Assembly (NCBI GenBank): GCA_017936615.1
Contig: JAGBFF010000029.1
Span: 1 to 64,000, forward strand
Source of the DNA: Clostridia bacterium
Lineage (GTDB): Bacteria > Bacillota > Clostridia > Oscillospirales > Acutalibacteraceae
Direction: 5' to 3'
Length of the DNA: 64,000 nucleotides
Part shown: positions 51,442 through 59,700 of the stretch, one piece after another
How positions within the stretch are numbered: position 1 is the stretch's first letter
Layout: each line of letters begins with the position of its first letter
Program-made: the position numbers and the translations under genes
The notes under the pieces: model-generated
What the model was told of the DNA's origin: nothing
Seen by the model: the letters and a program-made list of their open reading frames with translations, nothing else
Databases searched by the model: none

Positions 51442-52761
51442 ATGGACGAATGGAATCGTTCCCCGAGGGATGATCAGCAGCCGCAGCAACCGACCGACAA
51501 CGAGCCGTCGGCGCCGCAGCCGAGCGATAACAGACAGCCGCCGTATTCCTACGGTTGGAATCAGGCGCCGTATACGCCGCCTCCGAAGCGGGGTGGCAAC
51601 GGGACGGCGGTCGCTATCATCATTGGCGTGGTTTGCGCGGTAATCGTCGGTGCGTTGATGGCGCTGTGGATTGCAGCTCAAAACCTGAATACAAAGAAGG
51701 ATACGTCGGGCAGCTCCGCACAGCCGGGCCAGACGACCAAGACGACGGCGTATCGTGATCCGAACGATATGCCGACACTGACGATCCCGGAAGTGGATGA
51801 GGTGCTGGAGGGGCTGTCTACCCGTCAGATCGTCAGCGATAATCTGGACAGTACGGTGCTTCTGACGATTTATACCGAGACCTCGGTCGGCTCGTTCGGA
51901 CAAGGCGGCAGCGGCCAGGAGGTGGCAGCGGGCTTTGCCAGCGGTTTCGTGCTGTCGGAGGACGGGTATATCGCCACCAACTGGCATTGCGTGGTTGACG
52001 AGGATACCAACAAACCTTTTGCCCGTGTGGACGTGGTTATGTATGATGGCACGGTGTACGAGGACGCTGAGCTGATCGGCGCGGATTCCTCTACCGATCT
52101 GGCGGTCATCAAGGTGAATGCCACCGGCCTGAAAGCCGCGACCCTCGGCAATTCGGACGCTTTGCAGTTGGGTGACCGCGTCGTGGCACTCGGCAACGCC
52201 GGCGGTCTGGGCTTTTCCGCGACGGAAGGTATTTTGTCCGGTCTCGCACGCGATGTGTACGAGGATACCGGCTATGCGATCAAGTGCTTCCAGGTCGATG
52301 CGGCGATCAACCCCGGTAACTCCGGAGGTCCGCTGTTCAATGCTGCGGGGCAGGTGGTTGCGGTCAATTCCGCCAAAATTGTGGCGGACGGCTACGAGGG
52401 CTTGGGCTTCTCGATCCCGATCAACGAGGCGGTCAAGATCTTTGACGAGTTGATCAAAAACGGTTACGTTACCGGCCGCGTAGCACTGGGCATCACCGGC
52501 CAAAGCTATGACGACGGATATTATGCCGGCTTCCTGATCTATTCCGTCGAGTCGGATTCGCCGCTTAAAGGTACGGCGGTACGGCAGGGTGATCTCATCA
52601 CCGCGGTCAACGATGCCGTGGTGGAGGATTACGCCACCCTGCGTTCGGCGTTGGCGCAGCATAAGGTGGGGGACACCGTGACGCTCACCGTCCTGCGTTC
52701 TACGAATCGCAAGATCGAGAGCTTCGAGATCCAAGTGGTGCTCACTGAATTTAAGGGATAA
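51442..52761 (+). CDS. HtrA-type serine protease with PDZ domain
   Basis: A 439-residue membrane-anchored DegP/HtrA-like protease for extracytoplasmic protein quality control. Pro/Gln-rich cytoplasmic N-terminus (1-52), membrane helix (about 55-77), trypsin-like domain with catalytic H182 (TNWHCVV), D219 (STDLAVIKV) and S294 (NPGNSGGPL), and C-terminal PDZ (about 345-435). GAAAGG precedes the ATG. A TATAAT is at 51404-51409, but no -35 at the right distance, so it may be regulated, possibly by the adjacent two-component system. Confidence 0.95.
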   Translation: MDEWNRSPRDDQQPQQPTDNEPSAPQPSDNRQPPYSYGWNQAPYTPPPKRGGNGTAVAIIIGVVCAVIVGALMALWIAAQNLNTKKDTSGSSAQPGQTTKTTAYRDPNDMPTLTIPEVDEVLEGLSTRQIVSDNLDSTVLLTIYTETSVGSFGQGGSGQEVAAGFASGFVLSEDGYIATNWHCVVDEDTNKPFARVDVVMYDGTVYEDAELIGADSSTDLAVIKVNATGLKAATLGNSDALQLGDRVVALGNAGGLGFSATEGILSGLARDVYEDTGYAIKCFQVDAAINPGNSGGPLFNAAGQVVAVNSAKIVADGYEGLGFSIPINEAVKIFDELIKNGYVTGRVALGITGQSYDDGYYAGFLIYSVESDSPLKGTAVRQGDLITAVNDAVVEDYATLRSALAQHKVGDTVTLTVLRSTNRKIESFEIQVVLTEFKG

Positions 52762-52765
52762 CTGC

Positions 52766-52796
52766 AAAACCGCCCGACGGGCGGTTTTGGTTTTGC
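52766..52796 (+). terminator. Rho-independent terminator
   Basis: AAAACCGCCC/GGGCGGTTTT with a GAC loop (52766-52788), followed by GGTTTTG. Confidence 0.88.
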
Positions 52797-52809
52797 TGAA
52801 AGATCGAAC

Positions 52810-52838
52810 TTGACAGCGGGCATTTCATCCGCTATAAT
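52810..52838 (+). promoter_or_regulatory. Strong greA promoter
   Basis: Perfect TTGACA (52810-52815), 17-base spacer, perfect TATAAT (52833-52838). The spacer contains GCGG/CCGC ends that could pair. Confidence 0.9.
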
Positions 52839-52886
52839 AGGTCTGTTAGATTGCTCAAAGAGCAGCAAGAACGGGGGACTGATGTT

Positions 52887-53360
52887 ATGACAAAGCAAAC
52901 CGTCATTACCGACGAAGGCTTGAAACGTCTGGAAAATGAACTGGACGAACTGAAAACTATAAAACGTAAAGAAGTTGCTGAAAAAATCAAGGTTGCTCTT
53001 TCGTTTGGCGACCTTTCGGAAAACAGCGAGTACGATGAAGCGAAAAACGAGCAGGCAATTATCGAAGGCCGTATCGCGGAGATCGAAAACCAATTGAAGA
53101 ACGTCCGCGTGCTGGACGAGACCGAGATTGGCACCGAAAACGTGCACATCGGCTCTACCGTCACCGTGCGCGAAAAGGGTAAGAAAAAGTCTGCCACCTA
53201 CCGCATCGTGGGCTCCACCGAAGCGGATCCGCTCGGCGGCCGCATTTCGGACGAGTCGCCTATTGGCAAGGCACTGATCGGTCATCGCAAGGGCGAGGAG
53301 CTGGAGGTCGAGACTCCCGGCGGTGTACTGCGGCTGGTCATCGAAGAGATCTCCAAGTAA
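52887..53360 (+). CDS. greA: Transcription elongation factor GreA
   Basis: A 157-residue GreA that rescues backtracked RNA polymerase by stimulating transcript cleavage. N-terminal coiled coil with tip acidic residues in SFGDLSENSEYDEAKNEQ (about 40-57) and C-terminal FKBP-like domain with SPIGKALIGHRKGEELEV. MTKQTVITDEG at 52887 is the usual start, 9 bases after GGGGGA; an upstream ATG at 52851 is unlikely since it is only 13 bases from the -10 box. lysS follows after a terminator-like hairpin. Confidence 0.97.
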   Translation: MTKQTVITDEGLKRLENELDELKTIKRKEVAEKIKVALSFGDLSENSEYDEAKNEQAIIEGRIAEIENQLKNVRVLDETEIGTENVHIGSTVTVREKGKKKSATYRIVGSTEADPLGGRISDESPIGKALIGHRKGEELEVETPGGVLRLVIEEISK

Positions 53361-53371
53361 GACAAACGATC

Positions 53372-53411
53372 TTCGGGTGAGGCGACCGCGCGTTGCCCAC
53401 CCGATTTTTTT
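53372..53411 (+). terminator. Terminator or attenuator between greA and lysS
   Basis: TCGGGTG-AGGC pairs with GCCCACCCGA with one bulged A, followed by seven T residues. Since no separate lysS promoter is obvious, it may be a partial terminator adjusting lysS level. Confidence 0.75.
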
Positions 53412-53429
53412 GAGAGTGAGGGACTTCTA

Positions 53430-55004
53430 ATGAGTGAAAACCGTACTCCCGACGCCGTGGCGCCGGAAATGACAGAACAGCAGCTGTCCGAGTTGCTGCA
53501 GGTGCGCCGTGACAAGCTGGCGACGTTGGTGGAGAATGGGCAAGACCCATTTACCATCACCAAGTACGAGGTAACCGCCTATACCGACGAGGCGCGTGCC
53601 GCGTACGAGGCCAAGGAAGCGCAGTACATTGCTGAAAACGGTCAGCCCGAGGAAGGGCAGAGCATTGAATTTGCCGAGCCGATCCAAGTGTCGATGGCGG
53701 GACGCATGATGAGCCGTCGTATCATGGGTAAGGCGAGCTTTCTCGATCTGCACGATGCCAACGGTCGCGTACAGGTGTACGTCAGCCGCGGTGATGTAGG
53801 AGAGGATGTGTATGCCGGCTTCAAAAAGTGGGATATCGGTGATATCATCGGGTTGACCGGCTTTATGTTCCGCACCAAGATGGGTGAGGTGTCGGTGCAC
53901 GCTACCTCGATCACGCTGTTGTCGAAATCGCTGCGTCCGCTCCCTGAAAAGTATCACGGCCTGAAGGATACCGACACGCGTTTCCGTCAGCGTTACCTAG
54001 ATTTGATCGTCAATCCTGAAGTTAAGCGCAATTTCGTTATCCGCTCGCAGTTTATCAAGTTTATGCGGCGGTATCTGGATGACCGTCGTTACATCGAGGT
54101 GGAAACGCCGGTGCTGAACACCATCGCCGGCGGCGCGGCAGCGCGTCCGTTCATCACGCATCACAATACGCTGGATATGGATATGTATATGCGTATCGCG
54201 ACCGAGCTGCCGCTGAAGCGTTTGATCGTGGGCGGTATGGATCGCGTGTATGAGATCGGTCGTATCTTCCGCAACGAGGGTATGGATACCAAGCATAATC
54301 CCGAGTTCACCACGGTGGAGCTGTATGAGGCGTATGCAGATTTCCACGATATGATGGATATCGCGGAGGGCATTCTTTCGGGTGCTGCCAAGGAGATCCT
54401 TGGCACCTATGAAGTTGAGTGGCAGGGCGAAAAGATCGATCTGACCCCCGGTTGGCGCCGCTTGACGATGGTGGATGCCGTTAAAGAGTATGTGGGTATT
54501 GATTTCGGTGCCATCACGGACGATGCCGAGGCGGTCGCGGCTGCCGAGGCAAAGGGCGTGGAGCTGGCCGACGCCGCCGAGCGTACGTGGGGCAACGCCC
54601 TGTATGCTTGCTTCGATCAGCGCGTGGAGGAGAAGCTGATCCAGCCGACCTTTATTACGATGTATCCCGTTGAGGTATCGCCGTTGACCAAGGCGTCTCC
54701 TGCGGATCCGCGTCTGACCGAGCGCTTCGAACTGTTCGTATGCCACAGTGAACTGGCGAATGCGTACTCCGAGCTAAACGATCCGATCGATCAGCGCGCG
54801 CGGTTTATGAAGCAGGTCGAGCAGCGTGAGCGCGGTGACGACGAGACCGAGATGCTGGACGAGGATTTCCTCACTGCGCTGGAATACGGTATGCCGCCCA
54901 CGGGCGGTATGGGCATGGGCATCGATCGCTGCGTTATGATGCTCACCGGTTCCGACAGTATCCGTGAAGTGATCTTGTTCCCCACAATGAAACCGTTGGA
55001 TTAA
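53430..55004 (+). CDS. lysS: Lysyl-tRNA synthetase (class II)
   Basis: A 524-residue class II synthetase. N-terminal OB-fold anticodon domain (about 65-170, VSMAGRMMSRRIMGKASFLDL), motif 1 in FIKFMRRYLDDRRYIEVETP, motif 2 in VYEIGRIFRNEGMDTKHNPEF (split here for length: residues about 273-293), motif 3 in GMGMGIDRCVMMLTG. A modest insert compared with E. coli LysS is seen near 370-385. Ribosome site GAGGGA. greA-lysS neighbourhood is common in Firmicutes. Confidence 0.97.
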   Translation: MSENRTPDAVAPEMTEQQLSELLQVRRDKLATLVENGQDPFTITKYEVTAYTDEARAAYEAKEAQYIAENGQPEEGQSIEFAEPIQVSMAGRMMSRRIMGKASFLDLHDANGRVQVYVSRGDVGEDVYAGFKKWDIGDIIGLTGFMFRTKMGEVSVHATSITLLSKSLRPLPEKYHGLKDTDTRFRQRYLDLIVNPEVKRNFVIRSQFIKFMRRYLDDRRYIEVETPVLNTIAGGAAARPFITHHNTLDMDMYMRIATELPLKRLIVGGMDRVYEIGRIFRNEGMDTKHNPEFTTVELYEAYADFHDMMDIAEGILSGAAKEILGTYEVEWQGEKIDLTPGWRRLTMVDAVKEYVGIDFGAITDDAEAVAAAEAKGVELADAAERTWGNALYACFDQRVEEKLIQPTFITMYPVEVSPLTKASPADPRLTERFELFVCHSELANAYSELNDPIDQRARFMKQVEQRERGDDETEMLDEDFLTALEYGMPPTGGMGMGIDRCVMMLTGSDSIREVILFPTMKPLD

Positions 55005-55016
55005 GGAACACTCAAT

Positions 55017-55056
55017 AAAAAACCTCTCTGCTGAATTTCAGCAGAGAGGTTTTTCT
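55017..55056. terminator. Bidirectional terminator
   Basis: A 16-bp near-perfect stem (55019-55034 with 55038-55053) flanked by A-run and T-run. Serves lysS and the convergent ribbon-helix-helix gene. Confidence 0.92.
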
Positions 55057-55256
55057 TACTTTCTGGTAGGTTTCACGTTAGCGGCAGGTTTGATCGTGCC
55101 GTCGATAGGGCCGTTGGCATCTTCAAATGTTTTGATATTTTGACGGATCAAAACAAGCACCTGACTGTTAACGCTTCTACCTTCATAGTCAGCAATATAA
55201 GCGATTTTATTAAGCATCTCTTCTTCAATCCTAATGGAAACGCTTTTGATAGCCAT
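55056..55256 (-). CDS. Ribbon-helix-helix (Arc/CopG-like) DNA-binding protein
   Basis: A 66-residue protein. MAIKSVSIRIEEEMLNKIAYIADYEG gives the beta strand and first helix of an RHH fold, GRSVNSQVLVLIRQNI the second helix with the SxNSxV capping typical of Arc-like repressors; the tail is Pro/Lys-rich. Such dimers bind short palindromes, and a 19-bp palindrome lies 68 bases upstream in the shared intergenic space. Start: GAGGTGATAATATGG gives a good ribosome site for 55256, better than the upstream ATG at 55274. Could be an autorepressor or the antitoxin-like half of a pair; not decidable here. Confidence 0.85.
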   Translation of the reverse strand: MAIKSVSIRIEEEMLNKIAYIADYEGRSVNSQVLVLIRQNIKTFEDANGPIDGTIKPAANVKPTRK

Positions 55257-55309
55257 ATTATCACCTCGAAACAAACATATTATATATTTATTTTAGATAC
55301 GTTATGTGT

Positions 55310-55315
55310 TACAAT
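55310..55315 (+). promoter_or_regulatory. Possible -10 box of the SLOG gene
   Basis: TACAAT (55310-55315) with TTTATT (55287-55292) at 17-base spacing. Transcription would start inside the adjacent palindrome. Confidence 0.45.
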
Positions 55316-55323
55316 GTTGCGTA

Positions 55324-55342
55324 TAGATATACGGTATATCTA
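55324..55342. repeat. 19-bp palindrome, operator candidate
   Basis: TAGATATAC and GTATATCTA are perfect inverted copies around one G. It sits at the predicted transcription start of the SLOG gene and faces the RHH gene on the other side, a likely binding site for the RHH protein. Confidence 0.65.
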
Positions 55343-55365
55343 CAATTTAAGGAGATGAGAGTATC

Positions 55366-55851
55366 ATGTCGGATAATACGCAACATACCTGCTGTTTCTT
55401 CGGACACAGAACCATACATGAAACGGTGGGGTTGAGGGAGCATCTGACCGCCGCCATCGAACGGCTTATTGTTGACGAAACTGTGGACACGTTTCTGTTC
55501 GGGAGCAAATCGGAGTTTGACCGCTTGTGCCTCGAACTCGTGACCCAATTAAAAGAAAAATACCCGCACGTAAAACGAATCTACGTGCGGGCAGAATTTC
55601 CATACATTAACGATGACTACATGGCATACCTACTCAAATCCTACGACGACACCTATTATCCCGAAAAGCTCCTCGGTGCAGGCAGAGCCGCCTACGTCGA
55701 GCGCAACTGCGAAATGATAAATAACAGTAAATACTGCATCGTCTACTACGACGAATTCCACGCTCCCACCACCCGAAAAAGCGGCACCAAAATCGCCCTT
55801 GATTATGCGATCAGGCAAGGAAAACACGTGATCAAATTGTCTGCTCAATGA
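55366..55851 (+). CDS. SLOG-superfamily protein (YpsA/DUF1273-like)
   Basis: A 161-residue protein. CCFFGHRTIHE at the N-terminus is the strand plus GHR loop of SLOG/YpsA-like Rossmann folds; then FLFGSKSEFDRLCLELV, YVRAEFPYINDDYM, an RNCEMINNSKYCIVYYDEFH segment and SGTKIALDYAIRQGKHVIKL complete the fold. SLOG domains are thought to bind nucleotide ligands, and YpsA has been linked to cell division and stress; no enzymatic activity can be assigned. AAGGAGA lies before the ATG. This stretch is AT-richer than its surroundings and is paired with the divergent RHH regulator, suggesting a small acquired module. Confidence 0.8.
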   Translation: MSDNTQHTCCFFGHRTIHETVGLREHLTAAIERLIVDETVDTFLFGSKSEFDRLCLELVTQLKEKYPHVKRIYVRAEFPYINDDYMAYLLKSYDDTYYPEKLLGAGRAAYVERNCEMINNSKYCIVYYDEFHAPTTRKSGTKIALDYAIRQGKHVIKLSAQ

Positions 55852-55925
55852 GGGCGGCGTCGCTTTCGCACGGTTTTTTGTCATATCGGACGGATAAAAA
55901 TAATTTTATACAATTCGCCAAAGCG

Positions 55926-55954
55926 TTGACAGATGTTGGTAGAATGTGTATAAT
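55926..55954 (+). promoter_or_regulatory. Strong promoter of TetR/adhesin unit
   Basis: Perfect TTGACA (55926-55931), 17-base spacer, perfect TATAAT (55949-55954). Confidence 0.9.
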
Positions 55955-55956
55955 TA

Positions 55957-55981
55957 GGATGTGTCCTAGTAGTACACGTCC
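55957..55981. repeat. 25-bp imperfect palindrome, likely TetR operator
   Basis: Centred on 55969, 10 of 12 symmetric base pairs match (arms GGAyGTGT and ACACrTCC around mCTAsTAGk). It begins 3 bases after the -10 box and covers the transcription start, an ideal position for a repressor. GTCCTAGT also occurs as a direct repeat at 55963 and 55978. Confidence 0.75.
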
Positions 55982-56005
55982 TAGTGGCGTTGAGGAGGTG
56001 ACCCG

Positions 56006-56719
56006 GTGGCGGAAAAGCATAAAGAGTGCGCGACAAAAACACGTATTATCAAGGCAGCTCGTGAGTTGTTTTTTGGGGAAGGGTATACGAAAACAACGGC
56101 GCGGAAGATCAGTGATACGGTTGGGATCAGTACCGGGAACCTCACGTTCCATTTCCCAACGAAGGAGCATCTGCTGTTGGAGCTGGTGAAAGAGTTTTGT
56201 TCCTATCAGCTGGACGAGGTAATACGCAGCATTAAGCACGGCGATTGTCGGCTTCGGACGTACGCTGCCGAGATCGTGATGCAAACCATGATCTGCGAGA
56301 AGAGCGAGAGCCTTCGTGATTTTTGTGTTTCGGCGTTTACCACACCGATGACGTTGGCGGAGATACGAAGTTGGGACAGCAAAAAATCGCAGTTGCTGTT
56401 CCGCTCCTACAACCCCGACTGGGCGGAACAGGATTTCATACTGGCGGAGAACGCCGCTTCCGGTTTGGAAATGGGCGCACTGATGACGGAATGCGATGAG
56501 GTCGTCACGTTAGAGGACAAGCTCCGCACGACGCTGGATAGTTTAATGAGGCTATACAACGTACCCGAACCTGAACGGTTGGCAGTGATCGACGAAGTCT
56601 TGAAAACGGACTATGACGGTCTCAGTCAACAATTGCTCGACAGATTGAAAGAACACAAACCGGATATGCACGATTTTGAAACGGATCTGCAAGAAGTCTT
56701 AAGGAGGGATGACCTGTGA
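56006..56719 (+). CDS. TetR/AcrR-family transcriptional regulator
   Basis: A 237-residue regulator starting at GTG, 6 bases after GGAGGTGA. N-terminal helix-turn-helix: TRIIKAARELFFGEGYTKTT, ARKISDTVGISTGNLTFHFPTKEHLLLELV (residues about 10-60), the classic TetR recognition layout. The C-terminal ligand domain (about 70-237) is helical and not assignable. Its stop overlaps the GTG of the giant surface protein (GTGA), so the two are translationally coupled and controlled by the same promoter and operator, implying autoregulated control of the adhesin. Confidence 0.93.
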   Translation: MAEKHKECATKTRIIKAARELFFGEGYTKTTARKISDTVGISTGNLTFHFPTKEHLLLELVKEFCSYQLDEVIRSIKHGDCRLRTYAAEIVMQTMICEKSESLRDFCVSAFTTPMTLAEIRSWDSKKSQLLFRSYNPDWAEQDFILAENAASGLEMGALMTECDEVVTLEDKLRTTLDSLMRLYNVPEPERLAVIDEVLKTDYDGLSQQLLDRLKEHKPDMHDFETDLQEVLRRDDL

Positions 56720-59700
56720 AGATAAAAGGGAGAAAGATCACGAGCTTGTTTGTGGTCATGGCTATGTTGTTGGCGATGTTGCCGACGTTTGGCGCGCCGC
56801 TGCTGGCGGCACCGGCAAACGGCACGGACACGCGTGTCGCGGATACGGCGACGATGAACGATTGGACCAAATGGTTTGGCTCCAGTGTCATGTCTACCGA
56901 AAACGCCGGTGGTGTCTGGACGGATAAATCCGTGCTGACCTCTGCCGATGCGTTCGCCGGTACCGGCATTACGATGGACGGCACCGACAACGAGAGCTTT
57001 TTGGTCGCGCTGTCGGCGATCGCTTCCAGCTCTTCGGTCACGGGTCGTAGCTCCGTGCCCACCGATACGATGCTCGTTCTGGATGTTTCCGGTTCGATGA
57101 ACGATAACCAGGGCAACAACGATGCCGTGGAGGATCTGGTCAACGCTGCCAATGCGAGTATTGCCAAGCTGTTGGAGGCGGATGATACCAACCGCGTCGG
57201 CGTGGTGCTGTACTCCGGTACGAGCAGCAGCACGAACGGTAACGCCAATGCCGCCGTTGTGCTGTTGCCGCTGGGACGCTACACGGCTACCAATAACGCA
57301 TATCTGCTGTACAGTACCAGTGGTGACGATGAATACGTTGCGACGGGTACAACTCTGCGTGAGGAAGGCAAGACGCAGGTGTTTACAAGTACCAGCAAGG
57401 AAGTCGTTGGCGCTACCTACATTCAAAAGGGTATCCAGCTGGCGATGGAGCAGTTCCTTGCTTCCTCGAACACGGCTACCGGCCGTATGCCGATCATGAT
57501 TCTGATGTCCGACGGTGCTCCCACGCTGGCGAGCTCCAATTTCACCTCGCCCGGCACCTATGATGACGACGATTATTGGGCGGATGGTGGCTTTGACCTT
57601 GGTAATGGCTCCTCTACGTCGGCAGCGCAGGGCTTTGTGACCCAGCTGACCGCAGCGTATGCCAAAGCGAAGATCGAGGAAAAGTACGGCGACGATCTGT
57701 TGTTCTATACGTTGGGCTTCAAGGTGAACACCAACACCACTGCGGGTCAGATCGCACAGAGCGTTTTGGATCCCGAAAATTCCATTCAGGGTATTGACGA
57801 TTTCTGGGCACAGTACAACGCAGCCGCCGTGGGCGGCTCCGTGAAGCTGCTGGAGACCGGTTATTACGAGGGCTGGGGTTGGAACCGCGAATGGGTCGAG
57901 CTGATCGTTTCGGCGGAGAAGATCGCAACGCCTCTGACACAGGATTATGTGACCGGTTCGTATACCGCCACCTCCAACCTTACCGCCGTGTTTGACGAGA
58001 TCGTCGGTGAGGCGCTGTTGCAGGCGAGATTCTTCCCGACCCTGATCAAGGGCGATGAAGATCTGAGCGGCTACATCTCCTTTGTGGATAAGATCGGTCA
58101 TTACATGGAAGTGACCGACGTTAAGGGCATTTTGATCCACAACACCTTGTTCTCCGGTGCGGAGGTTGCCTCGCATATCGTGGACAACGTCGGCAACCTG
58201 AACGGTGCGACGGACACCTCAACGTTTAATGCGGAATTTGTCGCTGCGGTTATGGCGCGTTTAGGGATCACCGATCCCGTGATCGCTCGCACGCTGATCA
58301 AAAACGCCGTCCGCGATGGCCAGATCCATTATACGAATGCGAACGATTACTCCAACTACATCGGCTGGTACGCCAACGCAGCGGGCCAATATCTCGGCTA
58401 CTGGCACGAGGGTAGTACGACCGTTCCCGAAACCACCGGCAACGTGGATACCGACCCCGTCTATTACGTCAAGAGCTACGGCTATCTGGGTGAGGTCGAT
58501 GCGGAGCACGGCGTGTCGGATACGGATATGATGTACACCACCGTTCAGGTGCGTGAGAATATCAAGACCGGTGATGTCATCGTCACCTTTGCTGTTCCCG
58601 CGGCGTTGATTCCCGTCGTTACCTACGACGTGACGCTGGATGAAAACGAAGAGCTGATCGATCTGCAGGTCAGCGGTGCACAGCATCCCATTCGTCTGGT
58701 GTACGAGGTCGCGCTGAAGGATGGTATCGATGAGTATACCATTCACGATGCCAATGTGGTGGATCAGGCGTATGTCGCTGCCAATACCAACGCGACCACC
58801 GGTGAAGTGTATTTTTACACCAACCAGTACGAGGTGGACAATACCACCGGTTACGGTAAGGACAACACCTATTCCTATTTTAATCCTGCCAAGGAAAACA
58901 GCCGTTACTACTACACCGAGCCGTCGCACGTGTACACCGACGAGAACGGTACGCTGTACACCGGCACGGCGAAGCCGGACGAAAACGGTGTGTATTATCG
59001 TGCGTTTGCGGTGTACGAGAAGAGCGGCTCCACGCTGACTGCCAAGACGGCGTACGAGCGCATTTCGGCAGATTCGCTGAAGAAGGCGACCTATCACGCT
59101 GTCGAGGGTCACTGGGACATTCCTGCCGGCACGGTACACACCTATACCGGTGGTTATACCGTCCCCAAGACCACCAACGCGACCGGCACGCTGCCGTGGC
59201 GTGACGTACCGTTCGTTGACGTGACCGGTCACGAGGTCAACGAAGAGGGCTATTACTACTATGTCGGCGCTACGTTGGGTAACAACGGTCGTGTGTCCGT
59301 GATGCCCACGACCGGTCTGGCAATCACCAAGACGGTGGAGAACAGCACGGAGGATCTGGCGTTCACCTTTGTGATCACCGGTACGGCGGCGGATGCCAAT
59401 CAATCCTATCCGGCACGCTATGTGGCGGCGGACGGTACGGCCGTTGCGACGACCGTCACCTTCGGTGCGGACAGCAAGGCGGTCGTGACCGTTAATAATG
59501 GGGAAGGCCTCTTCGTCAGCGGCATGACTGCGGGTCGCACTTATACCATTACTGAAAACGACGTGGTTGATTATATTGTCGGCTCTGTCAACGGTGACGC
59601 GACTCAAAAGTCGGCGACCATCACACTCGTGGAAGACGATATTATCAAAGCAGAGTTTGTCAACGTTCCGCGCGGTGAGGGAACCCTGACGGTTGCCAAG

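Noticed and set aside
55851..55900. Terminator after the SLOG gene
   Set aside because: A T-run follows, but the preceding stem is short and interrupted, so I did not call it.
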